Shown here in pieces: positions 15,688-23,663 of a DNA stretch of 29,358 nt (position 1 is its first letter; each line of letters starts with the position of its first letter). Source of the stretch: Pseudomonadota bacterium. GTDB lineage: Bacteria; Pseudomonadota; Alphaproteobacteria; Rhizobiales; Rhizobiaceae. The stretch is taken from contig JAEWOP010000052.1 in the NCBI GenBank assembly GCA_023399635.1, forward strand, positions 1-29,358, in the 5' to 3' direction. The translations under genes were made by a program, and so were the position numbers. The notes beneath the pieces were generated by a model. The model searched no databases, was not told the origin of the DNA, and worked only from the letters and a program-made list of their open reading frames with translations.

Positions 15688-17185
15688 ACAGCAGAGACAT
15701 AACCCAATACAGAAGCATCGCAATAGCGCCTGCGGCCGGAACGGTGATCACCCACGCTGCGACGATCGTCATGAAGTGTGACCGGCGAACGAGATAGCGC
15801 CGCCGCAACTCCTCTGCATTGCGCTCGGGGCGTTCCTCGATCTCCCAGCGATCGGCCTTCATCTTCATGTACTCGATGCGGCGCTTGGAATTGCGGGTGT
15901 ACCATTCACGAAAGAACCCGACCCCGAAGACGGCGCCGACTGCTATGTGCGTAGAGCTTACCGGCAGACCGAGCCAGGACGCGACGATGACTGTCAATGC
16001 TGCAGACAAAGACACGCAGAACGCGCGCATCGGGTTGAGCTTCGTGATCTGCTCGCCGACGAGCTTGATCAGCCTGGGGCCGAACAACAGAAGACCAACC
16101 GAAATGCCGAAGGCGCCGATCACCATGACCCAAAGGGGGATGGAGACCGAACCACCGATGCCGTTACCCTCGGCAACGGAAACGATGGCTGCAAGTGGGC
16201 CGATTGCGTTGGCGACGTCATTTGCGCCGTGTGCAAACGAAAGCAGTGCTGCTGCGCAGATGAGGGGAAACTGGAAGAGCTTTCGCAGGGACTGGTTACG
16301 GTTCTCCAAGCCTTCCGACTGCCGGCGGATCAGAGGAATGGTGAGAGCCCAGGCCAGCAAGCCGCAGCCCAGGCCAATGGCAGAGGCCGTGCCCAGCGAG
16401 ACATGGAACAGTTGGCGAAGGCCCTTGAGCGCGAGATAGGCAGCAAAGGCGCCTGTCATGATGCCGAGAAGGACGGGAACCCACTTTCGCGCAGACGCGA
16501 TCTTGTCATGGCGGTAGATGATGAATTCCTTGATGAAGGCAAGGAAGAGAGCAGCGACGATGCCACCCATGATGGGCGATATGACCCAGCTCGCGGCGAT
16601 CCCGGCCATCTGCGGCCAGTCTACAGCAGAGGCTCCTGCCGCCGCCATTCCTGCCCCCAGGACTCCTCCGACCACCGCGTGGGTTGTCGATACCGGCGCG
16701 CCCAGCCATGTCGCAAGGTTGACCCAAAGAGCAGACGAGAGCAGCGCTGCCATCATGGCCCAGATAAACTTGTCCGTGCTGCTGAAGAGCGTTGGGTCGA
16801 CGATCCCCTTCGAGATGGTTTCAACAACATCGCCCCCCGCAATCATCGCGCCGGCCGTTTCGAATATCGCCGCGATAGCAAGGGCAAGTGCCATGGACAT
16901 TGCCCGGGAGCCGACCGCGGGTCCGACGTTGTTAGTGACGTCGTTGGCGCCGATGTTCATTGCCATGTAAGCGCCGATGGCGGCAGCAGCGATGACGACA
17001 ACAGCACCTGGTTTGCCGATCACGTAGACAGCTGCGAACATGGTCGCAGCGACGAGGAAGATCAGCGCAATACCCGGGCCCGCGAATCCGCGGGAAACAT
17101 TGTGGGTTGCAGCTTCCACCGAGGTAAGCTTGTCGAGGTCCTTGTCGAGCGTCTGCTTGACGAGGTGAGGTGGCTGCTGTGCCAT
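15680..17185 (-). CDS. pit: Inorganic phosphate transporter, PiT family
   Basis: A low-affinity phosphate permease of the inner membrane with about 10-12 hydrophobic segments. Both inverted PHO4 signatures are present: GANDVTNNVGPA at residue 79 and GANDVANAIGPL near residue 335, with matching GAPVSTTHAVVGG and GLPVSSTHIAVGA segments. The length of 501 residues includes an N-terminal cytoplasmic extension of about 35 residues before the first membrane helix. ATG 17185 has AAAAGGA at 7 nt; an in-frame start at 17221 is less likely. The DUF47 accessory gene (OrfA/PhoU-like) that often precedes PiT genes in rhizobia is absent; the next gene upstream is a NUDIX hydrolase. Confidence 0.93.
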   Translation of the reverse strand: MAQQPPHLVKQTLDKDLDKLTSVEAATHNVSRGFAGPGIALIFLVAATMFAAVYVIGKPGAVVVIAAAAIGAYMAMNIGANDVTNNVGPAVGSRAMSMALALAIAAIFETAGAMIAGGDVVETISKGIVDPTLFSSTDKFIWAMMAALLSSALWVNLATWLGAPVSTTHAVVGGVLGAGMAAAGASAVDWPQMAGIAASWVISPIMGGIVAALFLAFIKEFIIYRHDKIASARKWVPVLLGIMTGAFAAYLALKGLRQLFHVSLGTASAIGLGCGLLAWALTIPLIRRQSEGLENRNQSLRKLFQFPLICAAALLSFAHGANDVANAIGPLAAIVSVAEGNGIGGSVSIPLWVMVIGAFGISVGLLLFGPRLIKLVGEQITKLNPMRAFCVSLSAALTVIVASWLGLPVSSTHIAVGAVFGVGFFREWYTRNSKRRIEYMKMKADRWEIEERPERNAEELRRRYLVRRSHFMTIVAAWVITVPAAGAIAMLLYWVMSLLFI

Positions 17186-17329
17186 CGGATATCCTTTTGC
17201 CCTCACGCGGTGCCGCCGCACCCGGGCCGTCAGTCAAGAACAGGCTCTGCCTGCGCAGGCCGAGTTTGTGGAGGGCCTACTGGCAATACAGCCGGATTGC
17301 AATATGACAGTGTTGTGACGGCTGCTATG

Positions 17330-17830
17330 TCAGCTCGCCGTTGCGATCTTGACGCTTCTGGCGGGCGGCTTGGCTGCAAAAACCGCCAAGAGGGTCTTGA
17401 GTTCCGGTTCGTTGACACGGCGCGCGGCTTCCTGGGGCGTAACCCATTCCAGCTGCCGGCTTCCCTTCTCCGGGAAGTTCTTCGCCATCTCCTGCACCTC
17501 GAGCGCGTGAACCTGAACACGCACAGGAATACGAAGGCCCGTACGCAGCGCCTTGCTGTAATGGTAATGCCCAAGAGGCTCCTTGTCAGCCTTGCCCTTC
17601 ACCCCAGCCTCTTCGAAGGCTTCGCGCTCTGCAACGGCATGGGCCTTCTTCGCCGGCATCGGCCAGCCTTTCGGGATCACCCAACGGCCGGTGTCGCGGC
17701 TGGTCAGCAGAAGCACCTCGATTTCGCTCTGCTTCTTCTTCATCCGATAACAAAGCGCGGCATACTGATGCTTTGGCGGGCGCCGCAGCATGAGGCCGAA
17801 ATCTGTCTTCAGGCGGGCGAGAAGGTTCAA
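17330..17830 (-). CDS. NUDIX hydrolase
   Basis: A 166-residue member of the NUDIX fold, which cleaves nucleoside diphosphates linked to another moiety. The box begins at Gly55 and ends in REAFEEAGV (69-77); the catalytic REUxEE core is complete, but the first box Glu is Lys61. WVIPKGWPMP before it resembles the diadenosine/diphosphoinositol polyphosphate-type group common in rhizobia. The substrate is uncertain. It is separated by 144 bp from the PiT gene on the same strand and is divergent from glcD. Confidence 0.9.
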   Translation of the reverse strand: MNLLARLKTDFGLMLRRPPKHQYAALCYRMKKKQSEIEVLLLTSRDTGRWVIPKGWPMPAKKAHAVAEREAFEEAGVKGKADKEPLGHYHYSKALRTGLRIPVRVQVHALEVQEMAKNFPEKGSRQLEWVTPQEAARRVNEPELKTLLAVFAAKPPARSVKIATAS

Positions 17831-17897
17831 AGCGGGAGGCTCCTTTCAACTGATTCTTTTAGCATAACGCCGCGTTGGGCGTCGCGCCGTTCTTTTC

Positions 17898-17913
17898 ATT
17901 CCAAGATTGGAAT
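17898..17913. promoter_or_regulatory. Perfect 16-bp palindrome in the NUDIX-glcD intergenic region
   Basis: ATTCCAA-GA-TTGGAAT is a perfect inverted repeat and runs into TATAGT (17913-17918), a plausible -10 hexamer towards glcD. A repressor bound here would cover that promoter. The form is compatible with GntR- or IclR-type operators, but neither is encoded in this window. The 180-bp leader from here to glcD also holds a small hairpin CTGGGA/TCCCAG (17982-18001). Confidence 0.5.
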
Positions 17914-18092
17914 ATAGTGCTCATGCAGGCGTTGAGCAGGTCCCACGGGCTAGAATCACGATGATGCAATCTGAAAACTGGCTGGGATGTCGCGGTCCCA
18001 GACCGTTGGCGTGGTCTTGTCCGACGAGGCGTGGTAAGCGCAAATGCTGCTGGGGAAATTTGTGCGGCGGGCAAACGACGGGGAGGATGACC

Positions 18093-19532
18093 GTGTCGGA
18101 ATCGATCAAGTTTCTGGAGCCCAGAGCCAGTGTCTTGTCGCGACGTGCGACAATCGTTGAAGACCTTCTGGATCTGCTGCCGCCAGAGTGTGTCGTGCAC
18201 GAAGCGCGCGCACTCGTGCCTTTCGAAACCGACGCCTTCGTGTCCTATCGCCGGCTGCCGCTGGCGGTCGTTTTGCCAACCACCACCGATCAGGTGGCAG
18301 CTGTCATGAAGTATTGCCGCCGTTACGGCGTGCCGGTTGTGCCGCGAGGTGCGGGAACGTCGCTTTCTGGTGGCGCGATCCCTCAGGAGGATGCTGTCGT
18401 CTTGGGACTGTCCAAGATGAACCGCATTCTAGAGGTTGATCCTGCCAACCGGACGGCAACTGTCCAGGCTGGGGTGACCAACCTGAGCATTTCCGATGCG
18501 GTCAGCCCCGAAGGCTTCTTCTATGCCCCTGACCCAAGTTCGCAACTCGCCTGCACCATCGGCGGCAATATCGGGATGAACTCCGGAGGCGCGCATTGTC
18601 TGAAATACGGGGTCACGACGAACAACCTGCTCGGCGTGAAGATGGTGCTGGTTGACGGAACAGTGATCGAACTGGGCGGCAAGCATCTTGATGCGGCCGG
18701 GTATGATCTTCTCGGTCTCGTTTGCGGTTCCGAGGGGCAGCTTGGTATCGTGACGGAAGCGACCGTGCGGCTGATCGCCAAGCCTGAGGGAGCCCGTCCC
18801 GTGTTGTTCGGTTTCGAAACTTCGGAGGCTGCCGGTGCTTGCGTGGCCGATATCATCGGCTCCGGCATCATCCCGGTCGCAATCGAGTTCATGGACAAGC
18901 CGGCGATCGAGATCTGTGAAGCCTTCGCGCAAGCGGGCTACCCTCTGGATGTCGGTGCATTGCTGATCGTCGAGGTTGAAGGCTCGGAAGCCGAGATGGA
19001 GGCGATGCTGAAGAAGATCGTCGAAATCGCCAGCCGGCATGGTGTGATGACGGTTCGGGAAAGCCAGAGCCCAACGGAGGCGGCGCTGATCTGGAAGGGC
19101 CGCAAATCAGCGTTTGGCGCCACCGGCCGGATTTCAGATTACATCTGCATGGATGGGACGGTGCCGCTCGGCAAACTGTCCTACGTTCTGGAGAAGACCG
19201 GTGAAATCGTGGACCGCTTTGGACTGCGGGTGGCCAACGTCTTTCACGCCGGTGATGGCAACATGCATCCGTTGATCCTCTTCAACGCCAACGATCCTGA
19301 AGACGCCGCCCGGGCCGAAGAAGCAGGCAACGAAATCCTCAAGCTCTGTGTCGATGCCGGAGGCTGCCTGACCGGCGAACATGGCGTCGGTATCGAGAAG
19401 CGAGACCTGATGCGGCATCAATATTCCGAAGCCGATCTTAACCAGCAGATGGCTGTTCGGTTCGCCTTCGATCCCGACTGGATCCTCAACCCGTCCAAAG
19501 TCTTCCCGCTTGAGGGACGGCCTGCTGCATGA
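18093..19532 (+). CDS. glcD: Glycolate oxidase, FAD-linked subunit GlcD
   Basis: FAD subunit of glycolate oxidase, which oxidises glycolate to glyoxylate together with GlcE and GlcF at the membrane. The PCMH FAD-binding domain carries VVPRGAGTSLSGGAIPQ and CTIGGNIGMNSGGAHCLKYG, and the C-terminal FAD oxidase domain carries VFHAGDGNMHPLILF and GGCLTGEHGVGIEKRDLM. GTG 18093 is chosen because GGGGAGG sits 6 nt ahead, giving 479 residues; ATG 18087 directly abuts that site, and a reading from 17907 would add a non-conserved Cys/Arg-rich extension. The stop overlaps the glcE start by four bases. Confidence 0.93.
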   Translation: MSESIKFLEPRASVLSRRATIVEDLLDLLPPECVVHEARALVPFETDAFVSYRRLPLAVVLPTTTDQVAAVMKYCRRYGVPVVPRGAGTSLSGGAIPQEDAVVLGLSKMNRILEVDPANRTATVQAGVTNLSISDAVSPEGFFYAPDPSSQLACTIGGNIGMNSGGAHCLKYGVTTNNLLGVKMVLVDGTVIELGGKHLDAAGYDLLGLVCGSEGQLGIVTEATVRLIAKPEGARPVLFGFETSEAAGACVADIIGSGIIPVAIEFMDKPAIEICEAFAQAGYPLDVGALLIVEVEGSEAEMEAMLKKIVEIASRHGVMTVRESQSPTEAALIWKGRKSAFGATGRISDYICMDGTVPLGKLSYVLEKTGEIVDRFGLRVANVFHAGDGNMHPLILFNANDPEDAARAEEAGNEILKLCVDAGGCLTGEHGVGIEKRDLMRHQYSEADLNQQMAVRFAFDPDWILNPSKVFPLEGRPAA

Positions 19533-20734
19533 CGCTGACGCCGCACACGGAAAACGATGCCGCCTATGTCATCCGTAATGCCGCCGCCGATCGCAAGACC
19601 CTGTCGATCATCGGTAACGGGACGCGCAACGGCTTTGGCAATCGGGTCGCATGCGACGAGACCTTGAGTTCGTCTGCTCTGACTGGGATTGTCGATTACG
19701 AGCCAGCGGAGATGGTGATGACGGTACGGGCCGGCACGCCTGTTGCCGAGATCGAAGCGACGCTGGCGGCGAACCGGCAGATGATGAGCTTCGAGCCGAT
19801 GGATCACCGCCAGGTGATGGGGACCACGGGAGAGCCGACGATCGGTGGCGTCTTTGCAGCCAATGCGTCTGGACCACGGCGAATCGTTTCCGGCGCCGCA
19901 CGCGACAGCCTTCTCGGCATCCGCTTCGTCAATGGCCGGGGCGAAGTCGTTCGAGCCGGTGGCCGGGTAATGAAGAACGTCACGGGCCTGGACCTCGTCA
20001 AGCTTCTGGCCGGCTCCCACGGCACGCTCGGCTTCCTGACCGAGGTGACATTCCGCGTTCTGCCGGTGCCGGAAATCTTGCAGACCATTGTCATCTCAGG
20101 CCTCGACGATGCTGCTGCCACGCAGGCCATGGCAGTCGCCATGGCCATGCCCGTTGAAGTATCCGGAGCGGCCCACCTGCCGCATGCAGTACGGAGCCGC
20201 TTTCTCGGGGGCGACTTCCCGGAAGGCGAGGCGACAGTGCTTCGCCTGGAAGGCCTTGCAGCATCGGTTTCGGTTCGTGCCGAGACACTTGCCGGCGTGA
20301 TGAAAGACATCGGCACCGTGACCATGCTCGGTGCCGCTGAAAGCCGTCGGCTCTGGCACGAGATCCGGGACGCGCGCGTTTACGCGGACGCGCTGCAAAA
20401 GCCTCTCTGGAGGGTCTCCGTCGCACCGTCGGTGGGCCACCAGCTCGTGGCAGCGCTGCGCCTTGAGGCGGGCATCGACGCCTTTTACGATTGGCAAGGC
20501 GGCCTTGTCTGGATGCAAATGGAGGCCGATCCCGAGGAGCAACTGCTGCGACGCTATATCAAGGCGGTCGGCGGTGGCCATGCGACACTTCTTCGGGCAC
20601 CTGAAAAGGCAAGGGCAACCATTGCCGCATTCCAACCTGAAACTGATCCCGTTGCAGCCTTATCGGCGCGCATCAAGCAAAAGCTGGATCCGGCGGGTAT
20701 CTTCAGCCCAGGCAAATTGGGAGCCGTATTTTGA
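19529..20734 (+). CDS. glcE: Glycolate oxidase, FAD-binding subunit GlcE
   Basis: Second FAD-type subunit of glycolate oxidase. The 401-residue protein has the GlcE pattern: IGNGTRNGFGNR in the first FAD loop, GTTGEPTIGGVFAANASGPR, and GRVMKNVTGLDLVKLLAGSHG with LGFLTEVTFRV. The C-terminus ends in the typical LDPAGIFSPGKLGAVF. It starts in an ATGA overlap with glcD. Its 3' end holds a Shine-Dalgarno-like TTGGGAG (20717-20723) that serves the next gene, and its stop overlaps that gene's TTG start. Confidence 0.95.
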   Translation: MTLTPHTENDAAYVIRNAAADRKTLSIIGNGTRNGFGNRVACDETLSSSALTGIVDYEPAEMVMTVRAGTPVAEIEATLAANRQMMSFEPMDHRQVMGTTGEPTIGGVFAANASGPRRIVSGAARDSLLGIRFVNGRGEVVRAGGRVMKNVTGLDLVKLLAGSHGTLGFLTEVTFRVLPVPEILQTIVISGLDDAAATQAMAVAMAMPVEVSGAAHLPHAVRSRFLGGDFPEGEATVLRLEGLAASVSVRAETLAGVMKDIGTVTMLGAAESRRLWHEIRDARVYADALQKPLWRVSVAPSVGHQLVAALRLEAGIDAFYDWQGGLVWMQMEADPEEQLLRRYIKAVGGGHATLLRAPEKARATIAAFQPETDPVAALSARIKQKLDPAGIFSPGKLGAVF

Positions 20735-21459
20735 GGTCAGATTACAAGGCTGCACTACAAGAGGCAGGATACCAGGACAACACCATTGCTTCCCAGCTTC
20801 ATAGGGTTTCGAAGGTGGAGCAGTCCTACGGAAACCTCGACGAGATTATTGCATCAGGCGGATACGAAGCTCTTCTGGCAGAGCTCAATTACTCGACCGC
20901 TGACGAGCGGCTTGCTAAGCCGAATCCGTCGAAAATCCAGTTTGACGGGAATATCCGAAACAATCTTCAGTCCTACAAGAACGCGGTAGTGAGGTATTTC
21001 CAGTTCGTTCAATCCCAAGGACTTGGTCGCGCATCTTCGATGTCGGAAACGATCGTACCGCCCGCGGCTTCAGAGGCCGCCGATAAACAGCGACTCTCCC
21101 TGGAGCGGGACATGCAGGCCTCGCTTCGCTTCAATATCCGGGCATTGGAGGCTGACCTAACCATCGTGGATGATGGTATGGAGCGGGGGGTGCTTTCAGG
21201 TTTCATCGACATTTTGTGTCGAGATTCTCAGAACCGGCTTGTGGTTGTGGAACTAAAGGCCGGGAAGGCTGATGCTAGAGTTGTAGCTCAAACCCTAGGG
21301 TATATGGGCGATCTGCTTGAGGAGGAGGATCGGTCAGAAGTTCGCGGCATCATCGTTGCCCACGAGTTCGATCAACGCACAAGATCTGCCGCCAAAGCCG
21401 TCCCGAGTTTGTCTCTCTTTCGATATTCCATCTCGTTCCAGTTCGATCGGGAGGCTTAA
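20731..21459 (+). CDS. NucS/EndoMS-like (DUF91) nuclease inserted in the glc operon
   Basis: A 242-residue protein of two parts. Residues 1-100 are predicted helical, with a YKNAVVRYFQFVQSQG segment, and have no close match I recognise. Residues about 123-242 look like the NucS/EndoMS nuclease domain: LERDMQASLRFN, then GFIDIL with Asp160, VVVELKAGK with Glu174 and Lys176, and Gln187 in AQTLGYM. This is a complete PD-(D/E)xK set, with the spacing expected for the family. The start is TTG 20731, overlapping the glcE stop, with TTGGGAG 7 nt ahead. It ends 5 bp before glcF. Hand counts of three 60-base lines give 43, 55 and 52% GC against 63% for a line of glcF. Such a gene is not part of ordinary glcDEF operons. 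Function unknown; DNA repair or defence are possibilities. Confidence 0.8.
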   Translation: MRSDYKAALQEAGYQDNTIASQLHRVSKVEQSYGNLDEIIASGGYEALLAELNYSTADERLAKPNPSKIQFDGNIRNNLQSYKNAVVRYFQFVQSQGLGRASSMSETIVPPAASEAADKQRLSLERDMQASLRFNIRALEADLTIVDDGMERGVLSGFIDILCRDSQNRLVVVELKAGKADARVVAQTLGYMGDLLEEEDRSEVRGIIVAHEFDQRTRSAAKAVPSLSLFRYSISFQFDREA

Positions 21460-21464
21460 TCCGC

Positions 21465-22763
21465 ATGCAGACCAACTTCACCCTCGATCAGCTTGCGGAT
21501 CCGCATGTGGCGGAGTCGGAGAAGATCCTGCGACGCTGCGTTCATTGCGGCTTTTGCACCGCCACCTGTCCTACCTATGTCACAATCGGCAACGAGTTGG
21601 ACAGCCCGCGCGGTCGCATCTACCTGATCAAGGACATGCTGGAAAACGGGCGTGCTGCGGACGAGCAGGTGGTCACCCACATTGATCGCTGCCTGTCCTG
21701 TCTTTCCTGCGTGACGACCTGTCCCTCCGGCGTGGACTACATGCATCTCGTCGATCATGCGCGGGTGCACATCGAAAAGACATACCGCCGTCCGCTGATC
21801 GATCGCATGATCCGGGAGATGCTGGCAGCTGTCCTGCCTTACCCGCGACGCTTCCGTTTCGCTCTCGGGCTGGCGAAGATGGGGCGCCCGCTGGCGCCCA
21901 TGTTCAAGGCATTTCAGCCACTGAAGCCGCTGGCAGCGATGCTGGAATTGGCGCCGCAGGGGTCGCTCAGGCGATCGAACTCTCCGCTTCCGGGAGACCT
22001 AGCGTCGGTAAGCGGAAGACGCGGCCGGGTCGCAATCCTCACCGGTTGCGCCCAGCCCGTTCTGGATCCGGGAATCAACGAAGCCACAATCCGCCTCCTC
22101 ACCCGGCTCGGGGTCGAAGTCGTTGTGCCGCAAGGCGAGGGCTGCTGCGGAGCTCTCGTTCATCATATGGGCAAGGAGGATCCGGCGCTGGACTTCGCTC
22201 GCCGCAACATCGACGTGTGGATGAGGGAGATTGATGCTGGCGGCCTCGATGCCATCATCATCACGGCGTCCGGTTGCGGGACCACAGTGAAAGACTATGG
22301 GCACATGTTACGGCTCGATCCGGACTATGCGGAAAAAGCGGCCCGCATTTCAGCACTCACGAAGGACGTGACGGAATATCTGGCGACGCTGGAGCTGGCA
22401 CCGATGCCCAGTCGCGGACTTACCGTCGCCTATCACTCCGCCTGCTCCATGCAGCATGGCCAGAAGATCACCATGGCGCCAAAGCTCCTGCTCAAGAATG
22501 CCGGATTTGTCGTTCGCGATCCGCCCGAAGGGCACCTTTGTTGCGGCTCAGCCGGAACCTACAACATCATGCAGCCAGAGATTTCGAACCAACTCAAGAT
22601 CCGCAAGGTCAAGAACATCGAGGCCATGCGTCCGGACATCATAGCGACCGGCAATATCGGCTGCATGACCCAGATCGGAACCGGCACCGCGCTGCCAATC
22701 CTGCACACGGTGGAACTGCTCGACTGGGCCTATGGCGGCCCCAAGCCGGCCAAGCTGTCATAA
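21465..22763 (+). CDS. glcF: Glycolate oxidase iron-sulfur subunit GlcF
   Basis: Electron-transfer subunit of glycolate oxidase, 432 residues. Two 4Fe-4S motifs lie near the N-terminus (CVHCGFCTATCP and CLSCLSCVTTCP). Two CCG-type cysteine-rich domains follow (GEGCCGALVHHMG, and LCCGSAGTYN near the end) that form the site passing electrons to quinone or a partner. ATG 21465 is preceded by GGGAGG with a 10-nt gap, lying inside the end of the nuclease gene. A 9-bp hairpin follows the stop. Confidence 0.95.
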   Translation: MQTNFTLDQLADPHVAESEKILRRCVHCGFCTATCPTYVTIGNELDSPRGRIYLIKDMLENGRAADEQVVTHIDRCLSCLSCVTTCPSGVDYMHLVDHARVHIEKTYRRPLIDRMIREMLAAVLPYPRRFRFALGLAKMGRPLAPMFKAFQPLKPLAAMLELAPQGSLRRSNSPLPGDLASVSGRRGRVAILTGCAQPVLDPGINEATIRLLTRLGVEVVVPQGEGCCGALVHHMGKEDPALDFARRNIDVWMREIDAGGLDAIIITASGCGTTVKDYGHMLRLDPDYAEKAARISALTKDVTEYLATLELAPMPSRGLTVAYHSACSMQHGQKITMAPKLLLKNAGFVVRDPPEGHLCCGSAGTYNIMQPEISNQLKIRKVKNIEAMRPDIIATGNIGCMTQIGTGTALPILHTVELLDWAYGGPKPAKLS

Positions 22764-22764
22764 G

Positions 22765-22789
22765 AGAGCCGGCGTCCGAGGCCGGCTCT
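22765..22789. terminator. Hairpin between convergent glcF and an L,D-transpeptidase gene
   Basis: AGAGCCGGC/GCCGGCTCT with loop GTCCGAG begins 2 bp after the glcF stop. The following T content is low (TTCGG), so it may work as a bidirectional or weak terminator. Confidence 0.6.
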
Positions 22790-22839
22790 TCGGTTCGATG
22801 CAACGGAAGCATCGGAGTTTTCGCCGCACCCGTAAAGGC

Positions 22840-23526
22840 TCAGCCGCCAAACAGCGTCCGGAAGATGTCGATGCCTCGATCCTGGAACGCGACATCGCCG
22901 TGCTTGTTGCCGGGGCCGATGACGACCACTTTGGTGCCGACGGGCGCCCGCGCGTAGAGGTGCTCCACATCCTTGTTCATCATCCGGATGCAGCCGGACG
23001 ACAAGTTGAGGCCGATCGACCAGGGTTGGTTGGTCCCGTGAATACGAAAGATCGTGTCGCGGCCGCCCTTGTAGAGATAGAGCGCCCGTGCGCCGAGCGG
23101 GTTGTCAGGTCCGCCTTTCTGGACGACGGGGAGGTGACGACCCTTGGCGGCTTCCCGCCTGCGCATTTCCGCCGGTGGTGTCCAGGAGGGCCATTCGGCC
23201 TTGCGACCGATCTTGACGACGCCAGACCAGCCGAACCCTTCGCGTCCGACGCCAATTCCGTAGCGCGTCGCCCGGTTGCGACCTTCCACGTAGTAGAGAA
23301 ACTTGTTGTTCGTATCGACGATGATCGTTCCGGGCGCCTCATTGGTGGAGAAACGCACCATGCGTCGCTTGTACTTCTCCGGCACGGCGCGATTGCGAAC
23401 GGAGGGAGCGACATCGCTGGCGGTGGTTTGCTGGCGCGCAGAGACGAATGTCTGTGCTGGAGCTTCCCCCGCCATCATCATCACCGCCAGACCGGCGACG
23501 GCAATCAGCATGTTCCGCGATCTCAT
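22840..23526 (-). CDS. L,D-transpeptidase (YkuD domain), copy 1
   Basis: Periplasmic enzyme that makes 3-3 crosslinks in peptidoglycan or attaches proteins to it. The 228-residue protein has a signal peptide (MRSRNMLIAVAGLAVMMMAG, cleavage near APAQ), then a YkuD domain with the catalytic motif IHGTNQPWSIG followed by SSGCIRM, whose Cys is the nucleophile. ATG 23526 is chosen for the signal peptide and an AGAGGTAAGG site; a longer reading to 23664 has a non-conserved Arg/Cys-rich start. A closely similar gene lies directly upstream on the same strand. Confidence 0.92.
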   Translation of the reverse strand: MRSRNMLIAVAGLAVMMMAGEAPAQTFVSARQQTTASDVAPSVRNRAVPEKYKRRMVRFSTNEAPGTIIVDTNNKFLYYVEGRNRATRYGIGVGREGFGWSGVVKIGRKAEWPSWTPPAEMRRREAAKGRHLPVVQKGGPDNPLGARALYLYKGGRDTIFRIHGTNQPWSIGLNLSSGCIRMMNKDVEHLYARAPVGTKVVVIGPGNKHGDVAFQDRGIDIFRTLFGG

Positions 23527-23626
23527 CCTTACCTCTTGTGTCAGCCTGTGCCTGGAAGGGAAGCAAGATGTCCCGGCACATCGTCGACGACAAGTTGAAG
23601 CAGGCGAAATCGCGGAGCTTTGAAGA

Positions 23627-23654
23627 TAAAGAAGCCGGATCGTGGCGATCCGGC
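23627..23654 (-). terminator. Intrinsic terminator after L,D-transpeptidase copy 2
   Basis: On the minus strand GCCGGATCG-CCA-CGATCCGGC is a perfect 9-bp stem followed by TTCTTTATCTTC. It lies 9 bp after the copy 2 stop and separates the two transpeptidase genes, so copy 1 probably has its own promoter in 23527-23626. Confidence 0.85.
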
Positions 23655-23663
23655 CACAGGTCA

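Noticed and set aside
15947..17917. A 656-codon open frame on the plus strand
   Set aside because: It lies antisense to the PiT and NUDIX genes, which have clear motifs; its translation is Arg/Asp/His-rich and matches no family. It is an artefact of high GC.
17907..18092. Possible 60-residue N-terminal extension of GlcD
   Set aside because: Cys/Arg-rich and unlike GlcD; it would begin inside the palindrome, while GTG 18093 has a well-placed ribosome binding site.
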